64,000 nt of DNA from Tepidiforma flava (GTDB taxonomy: Bacteria; Chloroflexota; Dehalococcoidia; Tepidiformales; Tepidiformaceae). Below the pieces are notes generated by a model. The model made no database searches and had not been told where the DNA came from. It saw nothing but the letters and a program-made list of their open reading frames with translations. Made by a program: the position numbers and the translations under genes. The stretch is from the NCBI RefSeq assembly GCF_027594505.1, contig NZ_CP115149.1, forward strand, positions 1,733,087 to 1,797,086. The letters are read 5' to 3'. The first letter of the stretch is position 1, and each line of letters begins with the position of its first letter. Shown here one piece after another: positions 50,219 through 58,873 of the stretch.

Positions 50219-51440
50219 TTTCCGAGATGTCCAGCGCGCTCTCCAGCGCCAGCACGCCCTGCGCCGCCAGCGCCTGCACCTCCTCTTCGCCCAGCCCCAG
50301 CCAGCCGCCCAGCACCTCCGCTGTATCCCCGCCGAGGTCCGGCGGCGGCCCCGCGATGCCCGTCTCGCTCCGCGACATCCGCACCGGCGTGTTCGCGATC
50401 GGGATCGTCCCCGCCACCGGGTGGCTCACCTCGCGGATCATTCCCCGCGCCTGCACCTGAGGGTCGGCCACCACGTCCGGCACCGTGTTCACCGGCCCCG
50501 CCGGGATGCCCGCCGCCAGCAGCTCCTCGAGCCACGCTGCCGTCGTCCGCTGCCGGAACGCCGCCGCCAGCAGCGGTTCCAGCTCCGCATGGTTCTTCGT
50601 CCGCTTCGGCCCCGTCAGGAAGCGCTCGTCATCAATCAGTTCCGGCACCCCGAGGATTGCGCAGAGCAGGTTCCACTGGTTCTCCTCGCCGAAACCGAGC
50701 GCAATGACGATCCACCCGTCCGCCGTCGGGAACGCCTGGAACGGCGTGGCGCTCGGGTGCCGCGTCCCCAGCGGCCCCGGCACCTCCCCGGTGACGAAGT
50801 ACCGCATGATCGCGTTCTCCATCACCGTCACCTGGCAATCCAGCATGCTGATGTCGATCGCCTGCCCGAGCCCGCTCCGGTCGCGCTCCCGCAGCGCCGC
50901 CAGGATGCCGATGACCGCGAACATCCCCGCCACCACGTCCCCGTACGACACCCCCGGCCGGATCGGCGGCCCGCCCGGCTCCCCCGTGATCGAGAGCACG
51001 CCGCCCATCGCCTGCACCACGATGTCCAGCGCCGCCCGGTCGCGGTACGGCCCCGTCTGCCCGAACCCGCTGATGCTCGCCAGGATGATCCGCGGATTCC
51101 GCGCCGAGAGCACCGGGTAGTCGATCCCCAGCTTCTCCAGCGTCCCGGGCGTAAAGTTCTCCATCACCACGTCCGCCTGCTCCACCAGCCGCAGGAACAG
51201 CTCCCGCCCCTCCGGCCGCTTCAGGTCGATCGCCAGGCTCCGCTTCCCCCGGTTCACCGAGAAGAAGTAGCCGCTCCATCCGTTCTGGTACGGCCCCGTC
51301 GTCCGCGAAATGTCCCCGTACGGCGGCCGCTCGATCTTCACCACCTCCGCCCCGAGGTCGCACAGGATCATCGAGCCGAACGGGCCCGCCAGCACCCACG
51401 TCAGGTCCAGCACCCGCACGCCCTCCAGCGGCCGGCCCAT
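50211..51440 (-). CDS. CaiB/BaiF-type CoA transferase (second copy)
   Basis: 409 residues. It parallels the gene at 25060: MGRPLEGVRVLDLTWVLAGP, YFFSVNRGKRSLAIDLKRPE, VVMENFTPGTLEKLGIDYPV, SGFGQTGPYRDRAALDIVVQ (catalytic Asp in the ALDIVVQAMGG region) and DPQVQARGMI. The start is ATG 51440 (GTG 51443 would add one residue); GGGAG lies upstream. It has no acyl-CoA gene partner here. Substrate unknown. Confidence 0.92.
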   Translation of the reverse strand: MGRPLEGVRVLDLTWVLAGPFGSMILCDLGAEVVKIERPPYGDISRTTGPYQNGWSGYFFSVNRGKRSLAIDLKRPEGRELFLRLVEQADVVMENFTPGTLEKLGIDYPVLSARNPRIILASISGFGQTGPYRDRAALDIVVQAMGGVLSITGEPGGPPIRPGVSYGDVVAGMFAVIGILAALRERDRSGLGQAIDISMLDCQVTVMENAIMRYFVTGEVPGPLGTRHPSATPFQAFPTADGWIVIALGFGEENQWNLLCAILGVPELIDDERFLTGPKRTKNHAELEPLLAAAFRQRTTAAWLEELLAAGIPAGPVNTVPDVVADPQVQARGMIREVSHPVAGTIPIANTPVRMSRSETGIAGPPPDLGGDTAEVLGGWLGLGEEEVQALAAQGVLALESALDISEIT

Positions 51441-51530
51441 CACCGTCTGCTCCCTTGCAGCATCATCCCCCGATTCTGCCGCGCCGGCGGCTCCCGGTCG
51501 AAGCCCCGCCGCCGCCGGCCCGTTCGGCGG

Positions 51531-52877
51531 TCAGGCCGCCTTCGCCCGCTCTGCCGGCACCGCCTTCCCCTTCACCACCGTCAGCGCGTACTCCCGGGTG
51601 GCCGTCACCGGGTCCTTCGTCCGCCACTGGTGCGCCTCGGTGATCACCGTCAGCGTCCCCGCGAAGCGCATCCAGAACAGGAGATACCGGTACGCCGGCA
51701 TGAACGGGATCACCCACCAGCCGCGCCAGAGCCGCCGCGCGCTCGGGTGCACCACCAGCAGCGCGCTCGTCGTCCAGGTCGCCGCCTCGATCACCAGGTA
51801 CGCCAGGTAGAGCGCCACTCCCGCCCAGAACACCGTCGACCACGAGTAGCCGAAGAACACCAGCCCCGGCAGGAGGAACGTCCACGCCACCCGCGGGAAC
51901 GCCAGCGTATGGTCCACCAGCAGCGTCCGCACGGGCGCGAACCCCTTGTAGAACAGCCCCCGGTTCGCCAGCTTCGGGTGCGCCGCGATCACCTCGATCT
52001 CCCCCCGCTGCCAGCGCACCCGCTGCGAATACAGCGCCTTCAGGCTCGGGATCGGGTCCGTGTAGCACACCGCGCTCGGCACCACCCCCACCTTCTTCCC
52101 CGGGAACCGCTCCTGCAGCTCGAACGTCATGAACGTGTCTTCGCCCACCGTGCTCGCGTCGTACAGGTGCGTCGCCAGCAGCGCCTCCCGGCGGAACGCG
52201 CTGAACGCCCCCGCCAGCGTGAACAGCCGCCGCGACATCGTCTCGAACCGCCGCCCCACGTTGAAGCTGAAGTAGTACTCCTGGAATTCACACTCATGCA
52301 GCAGCCGCATCCACCCCCTGTCGCCCGCCTCCGGCCGGATCTCGACCGCGCCCGTCGCCGCGACCAGGTCCTCGTCGTGCTCGAACGCCGCCACCATGTT
52401 CGCCACCGCGTCCTCGTGCAGCACCACGTCCGAGTCCACGTTGATGATGTAATCGCCGCGCGCATAGTGGATGCCCGCGTTCAGCGCCCACGTCTTCCCC
52501 TGGTGGAACGTCGACATCCAGTGAATCTGCCCCGGCCAGTCCGCCTGCTGCTCCTCGCAGAACACCCGGTACGAGTCGTCCTTGCTCCCGTTGTCGATCG
52601 CCAGCACTTCGATCAGGTCGTGCGGGTAGCTCTGCCGCTTGATCGATTGCAGGCAGGCCCCCAGCTGCTCCTGGCTGTTGTACACCGGCACGATCACCGT
52701 CACCCGCGGCCACTTCCCGCGCGGCGCCTCGGTCACCGGCCGGATCGGCAGCCGCTTCGCCCGCCCGAGAATCGTCGCCGCGAGGTAGTTGAACGCCTGG
52801 TACCCGTCCACCAGGATCGGCACGAACAGCCACACCCCCCAGAACCCCAGCGCCGGCAGCCACCAGTCGGTCGTCAT
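51531..52877 (-). CDS. Exosortase-G-associated family 2 glycosyltransferase
   Basis: Membrane glycosyltransferase of 448 residues. An N-terminal helix pair is followed by a GT-A domain: VTVIVPVYNSQEQLGACLQS, LIEVLAIDNGSKDDSYRVFC, DYIINVDSDVVLHEDA (DxD), then VGEDTFMTFEL and the QxxRW motif in YSQRVRWQRGEI. Four C-terminal helices complete it. The IDNGSKDxSxxVFC and QRVRWQRGE blocks agree with the glycosyltransferase that always accompanies XrtG. It starts one base past the exosortase stop and is the last gene of the four-gene operon. The acceptor is unknown. Confidence 0.9.
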   Translation of the reverse strand: MTTDWWLPALGFWGVWLFVPILVDGYQAFNYLAATILGRAKRLPIRPVTEAPRGKWPRVTVIVPVYNSQEQLGACLQSIKRQSYPHDLIEVLAIDNGSKDDSYRVFCEEQQADWPGQIHWMSTFHQGKTWALNAGIHYARGDYIINVDSDVVLHEDAVANMVAAFEHDEDLVAATGAVEIRPEAGDRGWMRLLHECEFQEYYFSFNVGRRFETMSRRLFTLAGAFSAFRREALLATHLYDASTVGEDTFMTFELQERFPGKKVGVVPSAVCYTDPIPSLKALYSQRVRWQRGEIEVIAAHPKLANRGLFYKGFAPVRTLLVDHTLAFPRVAWTFLLPGLVFFGYSWSTVFWAGVALYLAYLVIEAATWTTSALLVVHPSARRLWRGWWVIPFMPAYRYLLFWMRFAGTLTVITEAHQWRTKDPVTATREYALTVVKGKAVPAERAKAA

Positions 52878-52878
52878 C

Positions 52879-53487
52879 TCACCCCTCCCGCAGCCGCGCG
52901 TACACCACGCGCAGCGTCGGCCGCGTAATCGCGAACCAGTAAATCCCGATCGCCAGGCCGAAGAACACCGCCCGTCCGAACACCACATGCGCGATGTCCA
53001 GCCAGTCCTGCCCGCCGTACGCCACCGCGCCCACGATCACCAGCATCCGGACCACGTTCGCGATGAAGGTCAGCCCGAGCGCCGCCAGCAGCACGAGCAG
53101 CCGCCTCCCCTTCGGCAGCGCCGGGTAGAACACCACCAGCCCCATCAGCGCCGCCAGCTCCAGCAGCCCGGAGCACTCGATCCCGATGCTCAGCCGCGTC
53201 CACTCCTGGTGGTGCGGCACCCCGATCACCAGCAGCTCGCCCGCCCGGTCATCGAACAGCTCCGTCCGGATGCCCAGCAGCCACGAGACCGCGTGCACCG
53301 CGTGCGCCGTTGCCACCCGGATGGCCAGCTCGCCCGGCAGCAGCTCCCGCGCGGCCACCACTGCCAGCACCGCGCCGCCCGCCGCCCCGAGGAGGAAATA
53401 CGGGAGCCAGGCCCCCGCTTTCCAGAAGAACCGCACCGCGAGCGCCCAGGCGATGACCGCCGGCACGAACCACGCGAGCGCCGTCAT
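52879..53487 (-). CDS. xrtG: Exosortase family protein XrtG
   Basis: Integral membrane cysteine protease/transpeptidase of the exosortase class, 202 residues, seven or so helices. The catalytic triad is visible: Cys in [17 protein letters not shown], Arg in [15 protein letters not shown], His in [13 protein letters not shown]. The C-terminal AHxxxGRxxFFxLxIxxYW pattern is the XrtG type found in Gram-positive bacteria. ATG 53487 overlaps the stop of the upstream surface protein (ATGA). Exosortases cut a C-terminal sorting signal and hand the protein to an acceptor. Confidence 0.9.
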   Translation of the reverse strand: MTALAWFVPAVIAWALAVRFFWKAGAWLPYFLLGAAGGAVLAVVAARELLPGELAIRVATAHAVHAVSWLLGIRTELFDDRAGELLVIGVPHHQEWTRLSIGIECSGLLELAALMGLVVFYPALPKGRRLLVLLAALGLTFIANVVRMLVIVGAVAYGGQDWLDIAHVVFGRAVFFGLAIGIYWFAITRPTLRVVYARLREG

Positions 53488-55049
53488 GCCGCCTTCCCGG
53501 CCTTCCGGTTCACCCACCAGGCGGCCCCGACCGCGAATGTCCCGAACAGCCCCAGCAGCAGCCAGCCCATCGTCGGCGCGCCCGAGCACCGGTACGTCAC
53601 CGTCAGCGACTCCCGCGGCCCGTTCGGGTCCAGCCCCCACTCCACCGTGTTGCTGACCTCGCACTCCTCCCCTTTCGGCTCGAACTTCTGCTCGATGAGG
53701 AAGTACTGGCCCGGCGCCGTCGCATAGAACTTCCCGTAGCCGCCGTTCGCGATGTCGCCGCAGGCCGCGCCGTTGAACTCCTGGCAGCTCGCCGCGTTCG
53801 CGTCCCACACCAGCAGGTCCGCGGCAGCCGTCGGCTCGAGCCGCCAGGTCACGACGCCGGCCTCCTCCTTCACGAAGCTCTTCTTCACCGACACCTTTGG
53901 CAGCTCGCCCGGCTTCTTGTTGTACGCGCAGAGGTGGAACACCATCCCGGCGGACGTCGGGGTGTCCGGGACCGACACCTTCGCCGCCAGGTTCCCGCCC
54001 TTCGGCTCCTTCGGGCACCCCTGCGGCCCTTTCGGCGACGCCACCAGGTCGAACAGCAGCGGGTTCGGCCCGCCCGTCGCCGGGTCCAGCTCCGTCACGA
54101 GGTAGTCGCCCGGCAGCAGCGGCACGACCTCTTCATCGACGAATTTCTGCAGCCCCGTGTTGTTCGCATCCGCCAGCAGGAAGACCCACTGCCCCGGCGG
54201 CGTCGCCGCCTGCCAGCCGCCCTTCTCGCCCGGCACGAACTTGTGCACCACCAGCGAGGCCGCCGGCTTCACCGGGTCCGCCGTCGCCGAGGCCGACGGT
54301 GTGTTGGTCGGCGTGGCTGTCGGGCTCGGCGTGTTCGTCGGCGTCGGGGAAGCGCCCGGCGAGGCCGTCGCAGCGCCCGTCGTCGGGGTCGGCGTTGGTG
54401 TCGGCGTCTTCGTCGGCGCGGCCGTCGGCGTCGGGGTGGGCTTCGGTGTCGGCTTCGAACCGTCCCACGTGTACAGGATGCAGTACGCCTGCGTCCCGGC
54501 CGGGATCGCCAGCGCATCCCAGCCAGCGCCGTCTGCGTTGTCGTTGTTCACCCCGTCCGTGTAGCACTGCAGGTCGATGAACGGCAGCGGCGCCGCTGTC
54601 ACCACCGTCGTCGGGAAGTCAATCACCGAAAACCGCCGGGTCGCCGCCGCGCCGCCCTTCAGGTACACCGTCTGCCCCGTGGCGATGATCGTCGCGCCTG
54701 GCGTATACCCGCTCCCCGACCCGGACGCCACGACCGGCACGAGCAGGAGCGGGTCGAGGAACAGCGAGTTCGCCGTCGAGCCGCCGAGCAGGAACAGCCC
54801 CTTCGCCAGCGCCGGCGTGCACCCGTACGCCGCGATGTCCGAGGGCACCGCCTGCGGCGTGCCGTTGTCGCTCGCCTTCGGGTCCAGCCCGCCCGCCCGC
54901 GCCTGGTAGATCGCGCTGTCCCCGCTGCAGCTCGCCGCGAGGAACGTGAGCGTCGCCGTCCCCGGCGGCACCTGCGCCTCCCCGGCTCCCGCCCCAAGGC
55001 CCGCCGCTATCGCAGTGAGCACCGCTGCCAGCATCGCCAGCCGCTTCAT
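53484..55049 (-). CDS. Secreted Thr/Pro-linker surface protein, candidate XrtG substrate
   Basis: 521 residues. A signal peptide ([20 protein letters not shown]) is followed by a beta-rich domain (residues 25-205), a linker of about 70 residues of PTPT/TPTN repeats, then two further domains with paired Cys. The C-terminal tail has three parts: RCSGAPTMG, a hydrophobic helix ([18 protein letters not shown]) and NRKAGKAA, the layout of a sorting signal. Being coupled upstream to xrtG makes it the natural substrate. No known adhesin motif is recognised. Confidence 0.8.
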   Translation of the reverse strand: MKRLAMLAAVLTAIAAGLGAGAGEAQVPPGTATLTFLAASCSGDSAIYQARAGGLDPKASDNGTPQAVPSDIAAYGCTPALAKGLFLLGGSTANSLFLDPLLLVPVVASGSGSGYTPGATIIATGQTVYLKGGAAATRRFSVIDFPTTVVTAAPLPFIDLQCYTDGVNNDNADGAGWDALAIPAGTQAYCILYTWDGSKPTPKPTPTPTAAPTKTPTPTPTPTTGAATASPGASPTPTNTPSPTATPTNTPSASATADPVKPAASLVVHKFVPGEKGGWQAATPPGQWVFLLADANNTGLQKFVDEEVVPLLPGDYLVTELDPATGGPNPLLFDLVASPKGPQGCPKEPKGGNLAAKVSVPDTPTSAGMVFHLCAYNKKPGELPKVSVKKSFVKEEAGVVTWRLEPTAAADLLVWDANAASCQEFNGAACGDIANGGYGKFYATAPGQYFLIEQKFEPKGEECEVSNTVEWGLDPNGPRESLTVTYRCSGAPTMGWLLLGLFGTFAVGAAWWVNRKAGKAA

Positions 55050-55528
55050 GCCGCGTCCCTCCGCGCTTCGACCGTCACCGAGACGGTCGGGTTCTCCCAC
55101 AGCGTCACGCTCACCAGCTCCGGCCCGCCCGGCATCTCTTCGATGAGCCGCGCCTCGAGATTCCGGAAGATCACCGCCGCAAGGTTTTCCCCCGTCGGCT
55201 GCACGACCGTGAACGGGTGCAGCTCATTCAGGAACCGGTTCGCGAACCGCTTCGCCTCGGCCTCCAGCAGGTTCGCCACTTCCCGGAAGCCCACCACCAT
55301 CCCCTGCTCGTCGACCCCTTCCGTCACGAACACCGCCTGCACGCGGTACGAGTGCGTGTGCTTCGCCCCGTTCGGCCGGATTGCGTGCGTCGCCCCGAAA
55401 AACGAATCGATCGCCAGCCGGTACCGCAGGCCCGCCGCGATCGCCCCCTGGACGACCGCCGCGGTCTCCGGGTGTTCAGTCGGGAGCGCCCGCAGGGGTG
55501 TCCCCGGTGCGCCGTTCGCTGCAGCCAT
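55046..55528 (-). CDS. 6-pyruvoyl-tetrahydropterin-synthase-like protein of the XrtG system
   Basis: 160 residues, T-fold of the PTPS/QueD group. The zinc-site histidines are present in [20 protein letters not shown] (one in ATHAI, two in HTHS). The Cys that normally precedes the HxH pair and is needed for QueD/PTPS catalysis is replaced (PNGAKHTH), so pterin chemistry is doubtful. [19 protein letters not shown] matches the C-terminal half. Such a PTPS-related protein is a known companion of XrtG loci. The first gene of the operon; ATG 55528 has GGTGACGGAG upstream, and upstream in-frame starts up to 55567 are possible. Confidence 0.85.
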   Translation of the reverse strand: MAAANGAPGTPLRALPTEHPETAAVVQGAIAAGLRYRLAIDSFFGATHAIRPNGAKHTHSYRVQAVFVTEGVDEQGMVVGFREVANLLEAEAKRFANRFLNELHPFTVVQPTGENLAAVIFRNLEARLIEEMPGGPELVSVTLWENPTVSVTVEARRDAA

Positions 55529-55575
55529 CTCCGTCACCTCGACGTCTCTCACCGCGGTTGTCGGCAACGGCCGCG

Positions 55576-55595
55576 GAACGATTCAGTGAATGTTC
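55576..55595. promoter_or_regulatory. Inverted repeat between divergent genes (possible operator)
   Basis: GAACGATTCA and TGAATGTTC are complementary apart from a one-base bulge, around a central G. It lies 48 bases before the XrtG operon start and 55 before the opposite gene, in an AT-richer spot. Confidence 0.3.
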
Positions 55596-55649
55596 GGTTT
55601 CCCCGGCTGCGAACCTGCGCCGTTTCCCGCTTCGTCCGATAACCCCGGT

Positions 55650-55853
55650 ATGAACCCCGAGGAGCCGACCATGCCCGCCACCGACTGGTCTTCCTGGCAG
55701 GCCGGTTACGAAGCCGGCATCGACGACGCCATCCGCCTCATCGACGCCCTCCGCGGGCCGGGCGCCGGCAGCCTCAGCGCCCCCATCCTCCTCCGCATCC
55801 GCGCCGAGCTCCTCGCCATCCGCAGCCGCGCAGGCCAGCCCCGCGCCGCCTGA
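55650..55853 (+). CDS. Small acidic protein of unknown function
   Basis: 67 residues from ATG 55650, or 60 from ATG 55671, which has GGAG upstream. It reads MNPEEPTMPATDWSSWQAGY, then EAGIDDAIRLIDALRGPGAG and a short basic tail. It is mostly two helices, and has a GYEAGIDDA helix start seen in many short bacterial proteins. No family recognised. Divergent from the XrtG operon. Confidence 0.55.
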   Translation: MNPEEPTMPATDWSSWQAGYEAGIDDAIRLIDALRGPGAGSLSAPILLRIRAELLAIRSRAGQPRAA

Positions 55854-55913
55854 ACGCTCGCCCCGCCCCGGCCTGTGCGCTACCCTCCGGGGACATCCGC
55901 CGGGGGAACTGCC

Positions 55914-57089
55914 GTGCCCACCTGGACCAACTGGTCAGGCTCCGTCACCGCGACACCGCGCCAGCTGTGCTCCCCAGCGTCCGAAGAAGAGGTCGCCGCC
56001 ATCGTCCGCGAAGCGGCCGCCTCGGGCCGCTCGGTCCGCGCCGCCGGCTCCGGCCACTCCTTCGTCCCCGTCGTCCCCGCCGATGACGTCATCCTCTCGC
56101 TCGACGCTCTCGCCGGCCTGCTCGATGCCGACCCCGCCTCCGGCCGCGCCACCCTCTTCGCCGGCACGAAACTCCGCGACGCCACGCGCCTGCTCTGGGA
56201 GCGCGGCCTCGCCCTCCCCAACCAGGGCGACGTCGATACCCAGGCGCTCGCCGGCGCCATCGCCACCGGCACCCACGGCACCGGCCCCGCCTACGGCTCC
56301 ATCTCCACCCGCCTCGCAGCCGCCCGCGTCGTCACCGCCGACGGCGCCCTGCTCGATGTCGACGACCCGGCGTTGCTCCCGGCCTTCCGGGTTTCCCTCG
56401 GCCTCCTCGGCATCTTCACCCGCATCACCCTCGCCTGCGTCCCGCGGTACGCCCTCCGCGAACGCGTCTGGCAGCACCCCATCGACGCCTGTCTCGAAGA
56501 ACTCGCCGCGAACATCGCCGCCAACGACCACTACGAGTTCTTCTGGTTCCCGCGCTCCGGCATCGCCGAATCCAAATCGCTCAACCCGGTCGACGAAATC
56601 CCCGAGCGCGAAGAGCCGCCCCCGCTCGACGGCCCCGGCGAGCGCACCGGCTGGTCCCACCGCATCTATCCCTCCGCCCGCGACCTCCGCTTCAACGAGA
56701 TGGAATACGCCGTCCCCGCAGAGGCAGGCCCTGCCTGCTTCGCAGCGGTCCGCCAGCGCATGGTCGAGCGCCACCCGAAGGTCGGCTGGCCCGTCGAATA
56801 CCGCACCCTCGCCGCCGACGACGCCTGGCTCAGCCCCGCCTTCGGCCGCCCCACCGTCACCATCTCCGTCCACCAGGCCGCCGAGCGCCCCTACCGTGAG
56901 TTCTTCACCGACCTCGAGCCCATCTTCCGCGACTTCGGCGGCCGCCCCCACTGGGGCAAGTTCCACACCTGCGCGCGCGCCGACCTCGCCGCCATGTACC
57001 CCCGCTTCGAAGCGTTCTGCGCCCTCCGCCGCCAGCTCGACCCCGCCGGGCGCTTCCTCTCCCCCTACCTCGCCCCCCTCTTCGCCTGA
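55914..57089 (+). CDS. FAD-linked sugar-lactone oxidase (aldonolactone oxidase family)
   Basis: VAO-family oxidase, 391 residues, related to L-gulono-1,4-lactone and D-arabinono-1,4-lactone oxidases and alditol oxidases. The FAD loop VRAAGSGHSFVPVV carries the His used for covalent flavin attachment in this family. NQGDVDTQALAGAIATGTHG is a second FAD segment, and the C-terminal ALO block ends in GGRPHWGKFHTCAR. The substrate, a sugar lactone or polyol, cannot be fixed. Start GTG 55914 has GGGGGAA upstream. Confidence 0.9.
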   Translation: MPTWTNWSGSVTATPRQLCSPASEEEVAAIVREAAASGRSVRAAGSGHSFVPVVPADDVILSLDALAGLLDADPASGRATLFAGTKLRDATRLLWERGLALPNQGDVDTQALAGAIATGTHGTGPAYGSISTRLAAARVVTADGALLDVDDPALLPAFRVSLGLLGIFTRITLACVPRYALRERVWQHPIDACLEELAANIAANDHYEFFWFPRSGIAESKSLNPVDEIPEREEPPPLDGPGERTGWSHRIYPSARDLRFNEMEYAVPAEAGPACFAAVRQRMVERHPKVGWPVEYRTLAADDAWLSPAFGRPTVTISVHQAAERPYREFFTDLEPIFRDFGGRPHWGKFHTCARADLAAMYPRFEAFCALRRQLDPAGRFLSPYLAPLFA

Positions 57090-57153
57090 CCTGCCTGCCG
57101 CCTCCCCCCTCCCGCCTCCGCTCCCCGTCTCCCGACTCCCAACTCCCAACGCT
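57090..57153 (+). repeat. Short heptad-like pyrimidine tract
   Basis: CTCCCGC, CTCCGCT, CCCCGTC, TCCCGAC, TCCCAAC, TCCCAAC in a 7-base rhythm, the same dialect as the island at 599-1541. Confidence 0.5.
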
Positions 57154-57181
57154 TTACAACTTCCCCGTTCCTTCGTAGCGT
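57154..57181 (+). promoter_or_regulatory. Promoter TTTACA-16-TAGCGT, leaderless start at 57188
   Basis: The only element of its type here with a good -35: TTTACA at 57154-57159, 16 bases, TAGCGT at 57176-57181, six bases, ATG. Confidence 0.55.
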
Positions 57182-57187
57182 TCGCCC

Positions 57188-58177
57188 ATGACGGAAGCGG
57201 AAGAGGCGCTCCGGCGCTGGGCGGAAGCCGGCCTCATCGACGAAGCCACCGCGGAGCGCATCCGCCAGTTCGAAGCCGCCCGCCGCCAGCAGGCCCGCGG
57301 GGCGCCCGGCGAGGTCCCGCCAGGGGAGCGTCCCGGCCTCATCGAAGTGCTCCTCTACCTCGGGATCGCCGTCCTCTCCGTTGGCGTCTTCGCCCTCATC
57401 GCCCAGGCCTGGGATAACCTCGCCTCCTTCCCGCGCGTGCTCGCCGTTGGCGTGCCGGCGGCCTTCGCCCTCCTCACCGGCGGTCTCCTCAAATCGCTCG
57501 GCGAAGCCGGCTACCGGCGCGGCGCGCAGTTCTCCTGGGCTGCGGCCGTCGGCCTCGCCGCCGGTACCGTCGCCGTCGTCCTCCACGAGTACGAGCCCCT
57601 CGGCATCTCCCGCGACGACGACCAGGCCGCGATGCTCATCGTCGGCGTCGCCGCCGCGGCGCTCGCCCTCCTCCTCTGGGCGCTCAACCCGATGACCTTC
57701 CAGGTCCTCGCCCTCGGCGCCAGCCTCTTCTTCCTCGGCCAGGCTATCGGCAACTGGCCCGACCAGTACTCCGCCCGCCTTGCCGGCGGTGCGCTCGTCA
57801 TCTTCGGCCTCGCCGGCATCGCCCTGGCCGAAGTCGGCCTCATGGCCCCCCGCGATTCCAGCCGCCTCACCTTCGGCCTCCTCCTCGCCCTCGGCAGCTA
57901 CCAGCCCGGCTTCTCCGATGGCGGCACCCCGTGGGAGATCCCCGCGTTCGTCGCCGCCGCCGCGCTCCTCGGCTTCGGCGTCTACCGCGGCTCCTTCGGC
58001 TACGTCCTGTGCGGCGTCGGCCTGCTCTTCGTCGCCCTCGTCCGCGCCATCTTCCAGAACTTCTCCGACCAGGTCGGCGCCCCCGTCGCCCTCATCATCA
58101 GCGGCGCCCTCCTCATCGGCGCCGTCCTCCTCCTCGCCCGCCTCGCTCCGTCCCTCCGCCGCGGGAGCGCCGCGTGA
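57188..58177 (+). CDS. DUF2157 membrane protein
   Basis: 329 residues. A soluble N-terminal region of about 50 residues includes LRRWAEAGLIDEATAERIRQ, the DUF2157 start, followed by about ten membrane helices (first GLIEVLLYLGIAVLSVGVFA). The family has no assigned function; transport or sensing is a guess. It is coupled to the following gene by a GTGA overlap. Confidence 0.88.
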   Translation: MTEAEEALRRWAEAGLIDEATAERIRQFEAARRQQARGAPGEVPPGERPGLIEVLLYLGIAVLSVGVFALIAQAWDNLASFPRVLAVGVPAAFALLTGGLLKSLGEAGYRRGAQFSWAAAVGLAAGTVAVVLHEYEPLGISRDDDQAAMLIVGVAAAALALLLWALNPMTFQVLALGASLFFLGQAIGNWPDQYSARLAGGALVIFGLAGIALAEVGLMAPRDSSRLTFGLLLALGSYQPGFSDGGTPWEIPAFVAAAALLGFGVYRGSFGYVLCGVGLLFVALVRAIFQNFSDQVGAPVALIISGALLIGAVLLLARLAPSLRRGSAA

Positions 58178-58866
58178 CCTCGCCATCCGCCCGCTGGTTC
58201 GCCATCGCCGTCATCGGCGGCGTCGCGGCCGTCATCGTGACCGCCGTCGTCCTCCTCGGCATCGGCGTCTCCGACCCGTCGCCGACCTCGCTCGAGAAGA
58301 ACCCCAACCCGGCCATCCCCGGCGATATCCTCTACGTCGACGAAGCCAGCTGCATCGTCCTCGCCCGCGCCTCCGGCGAAGCCCGCGGCCAGGTCCACTG
58401 CACCGGCGTCATCCCCCAGCTCCTCTACTTCCTCGACGACCGCCGCATCGCCTACCTCGTGCCCAACCCCTACCCGAACAACCTCGTCATCGTCGACCTC
58501 GAATCCGGCCGCGAACTCGAGCGCCGCACCATCGACCAGTCCCGCACCATGCTCGACTTCACGGCGCCTGACGGCACCCGCATCTTCCAGCGCGACGGCG
58601 CCCGCCTCGACCTCATCCGCGACGGCCAGGTCACCGGCACCATCGCGTTCGACGGCCTCGATTGGCCGCCCAACCTCGTCGGCTGGTCACCCGACAGCCA
58701 GTGGCTCGCTTTCGCCTACTACCCGCCCCGCGGCCGCGGCGCCGAACTCTGGCTCGTCTCCCGCGACGGCCGGGTCCGCGGCACCCTCGCGACCGGTGTC
58801 GTCGGCGGCGCCGTCGCCTGGCGCTTCCCCGACGGCCGCGCCTGGCCCCCGCCGCCAATCGACTGA
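58174..58866 (+). CDS. Membrane-anchored beta-propeller-like protein
   Basis: 230 residues. One N-terminal membrane helix (WFAIAVIGGVAAVIVTAVVL) then an extracytoplasmic domain with short repeated strands (GDILYVDEASCIVLARASGE, NLVIVDLESGRELERRT, VGWSPDSQWLAFAYYPP) typical of a TolB/WD40-like propeller, but too short for a full one (perhaps 3-4 blades). Two Cys may form a disulfide. Likely a partner of the DUF2157 protein. No function known. Confidence 0.75.
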   Translation: MTSPSARWFAIAVIGGVAAVIVTAVVLLGIGVSDPSPTSLEKNPNPAIPGDILYVDEASCIVLARASGEARGQVHCTGVIPQLLYFLDDRRIAYLVPNPYPNNLVIVDLESGRELERRTIDQSRTMLDFTAPDGTRIFQRDGARLDLIRDGQVTGTIAFDGLDWPPNLVGWSPDSQWLAFAYYPPRGRGAELWLVSRDGRVRGTLATGVVGGAVAWRFPDGRAWPPPPID

Positions 58867-58873
58867 CCGCCTC

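Noticed and set aside
55046..55528. QueD or folate-pathway PTPS
   Set aside because: Catalytic Cys is missing and the gene is embedded in an exosortase operon with no queuosine or folate genes adjacent.
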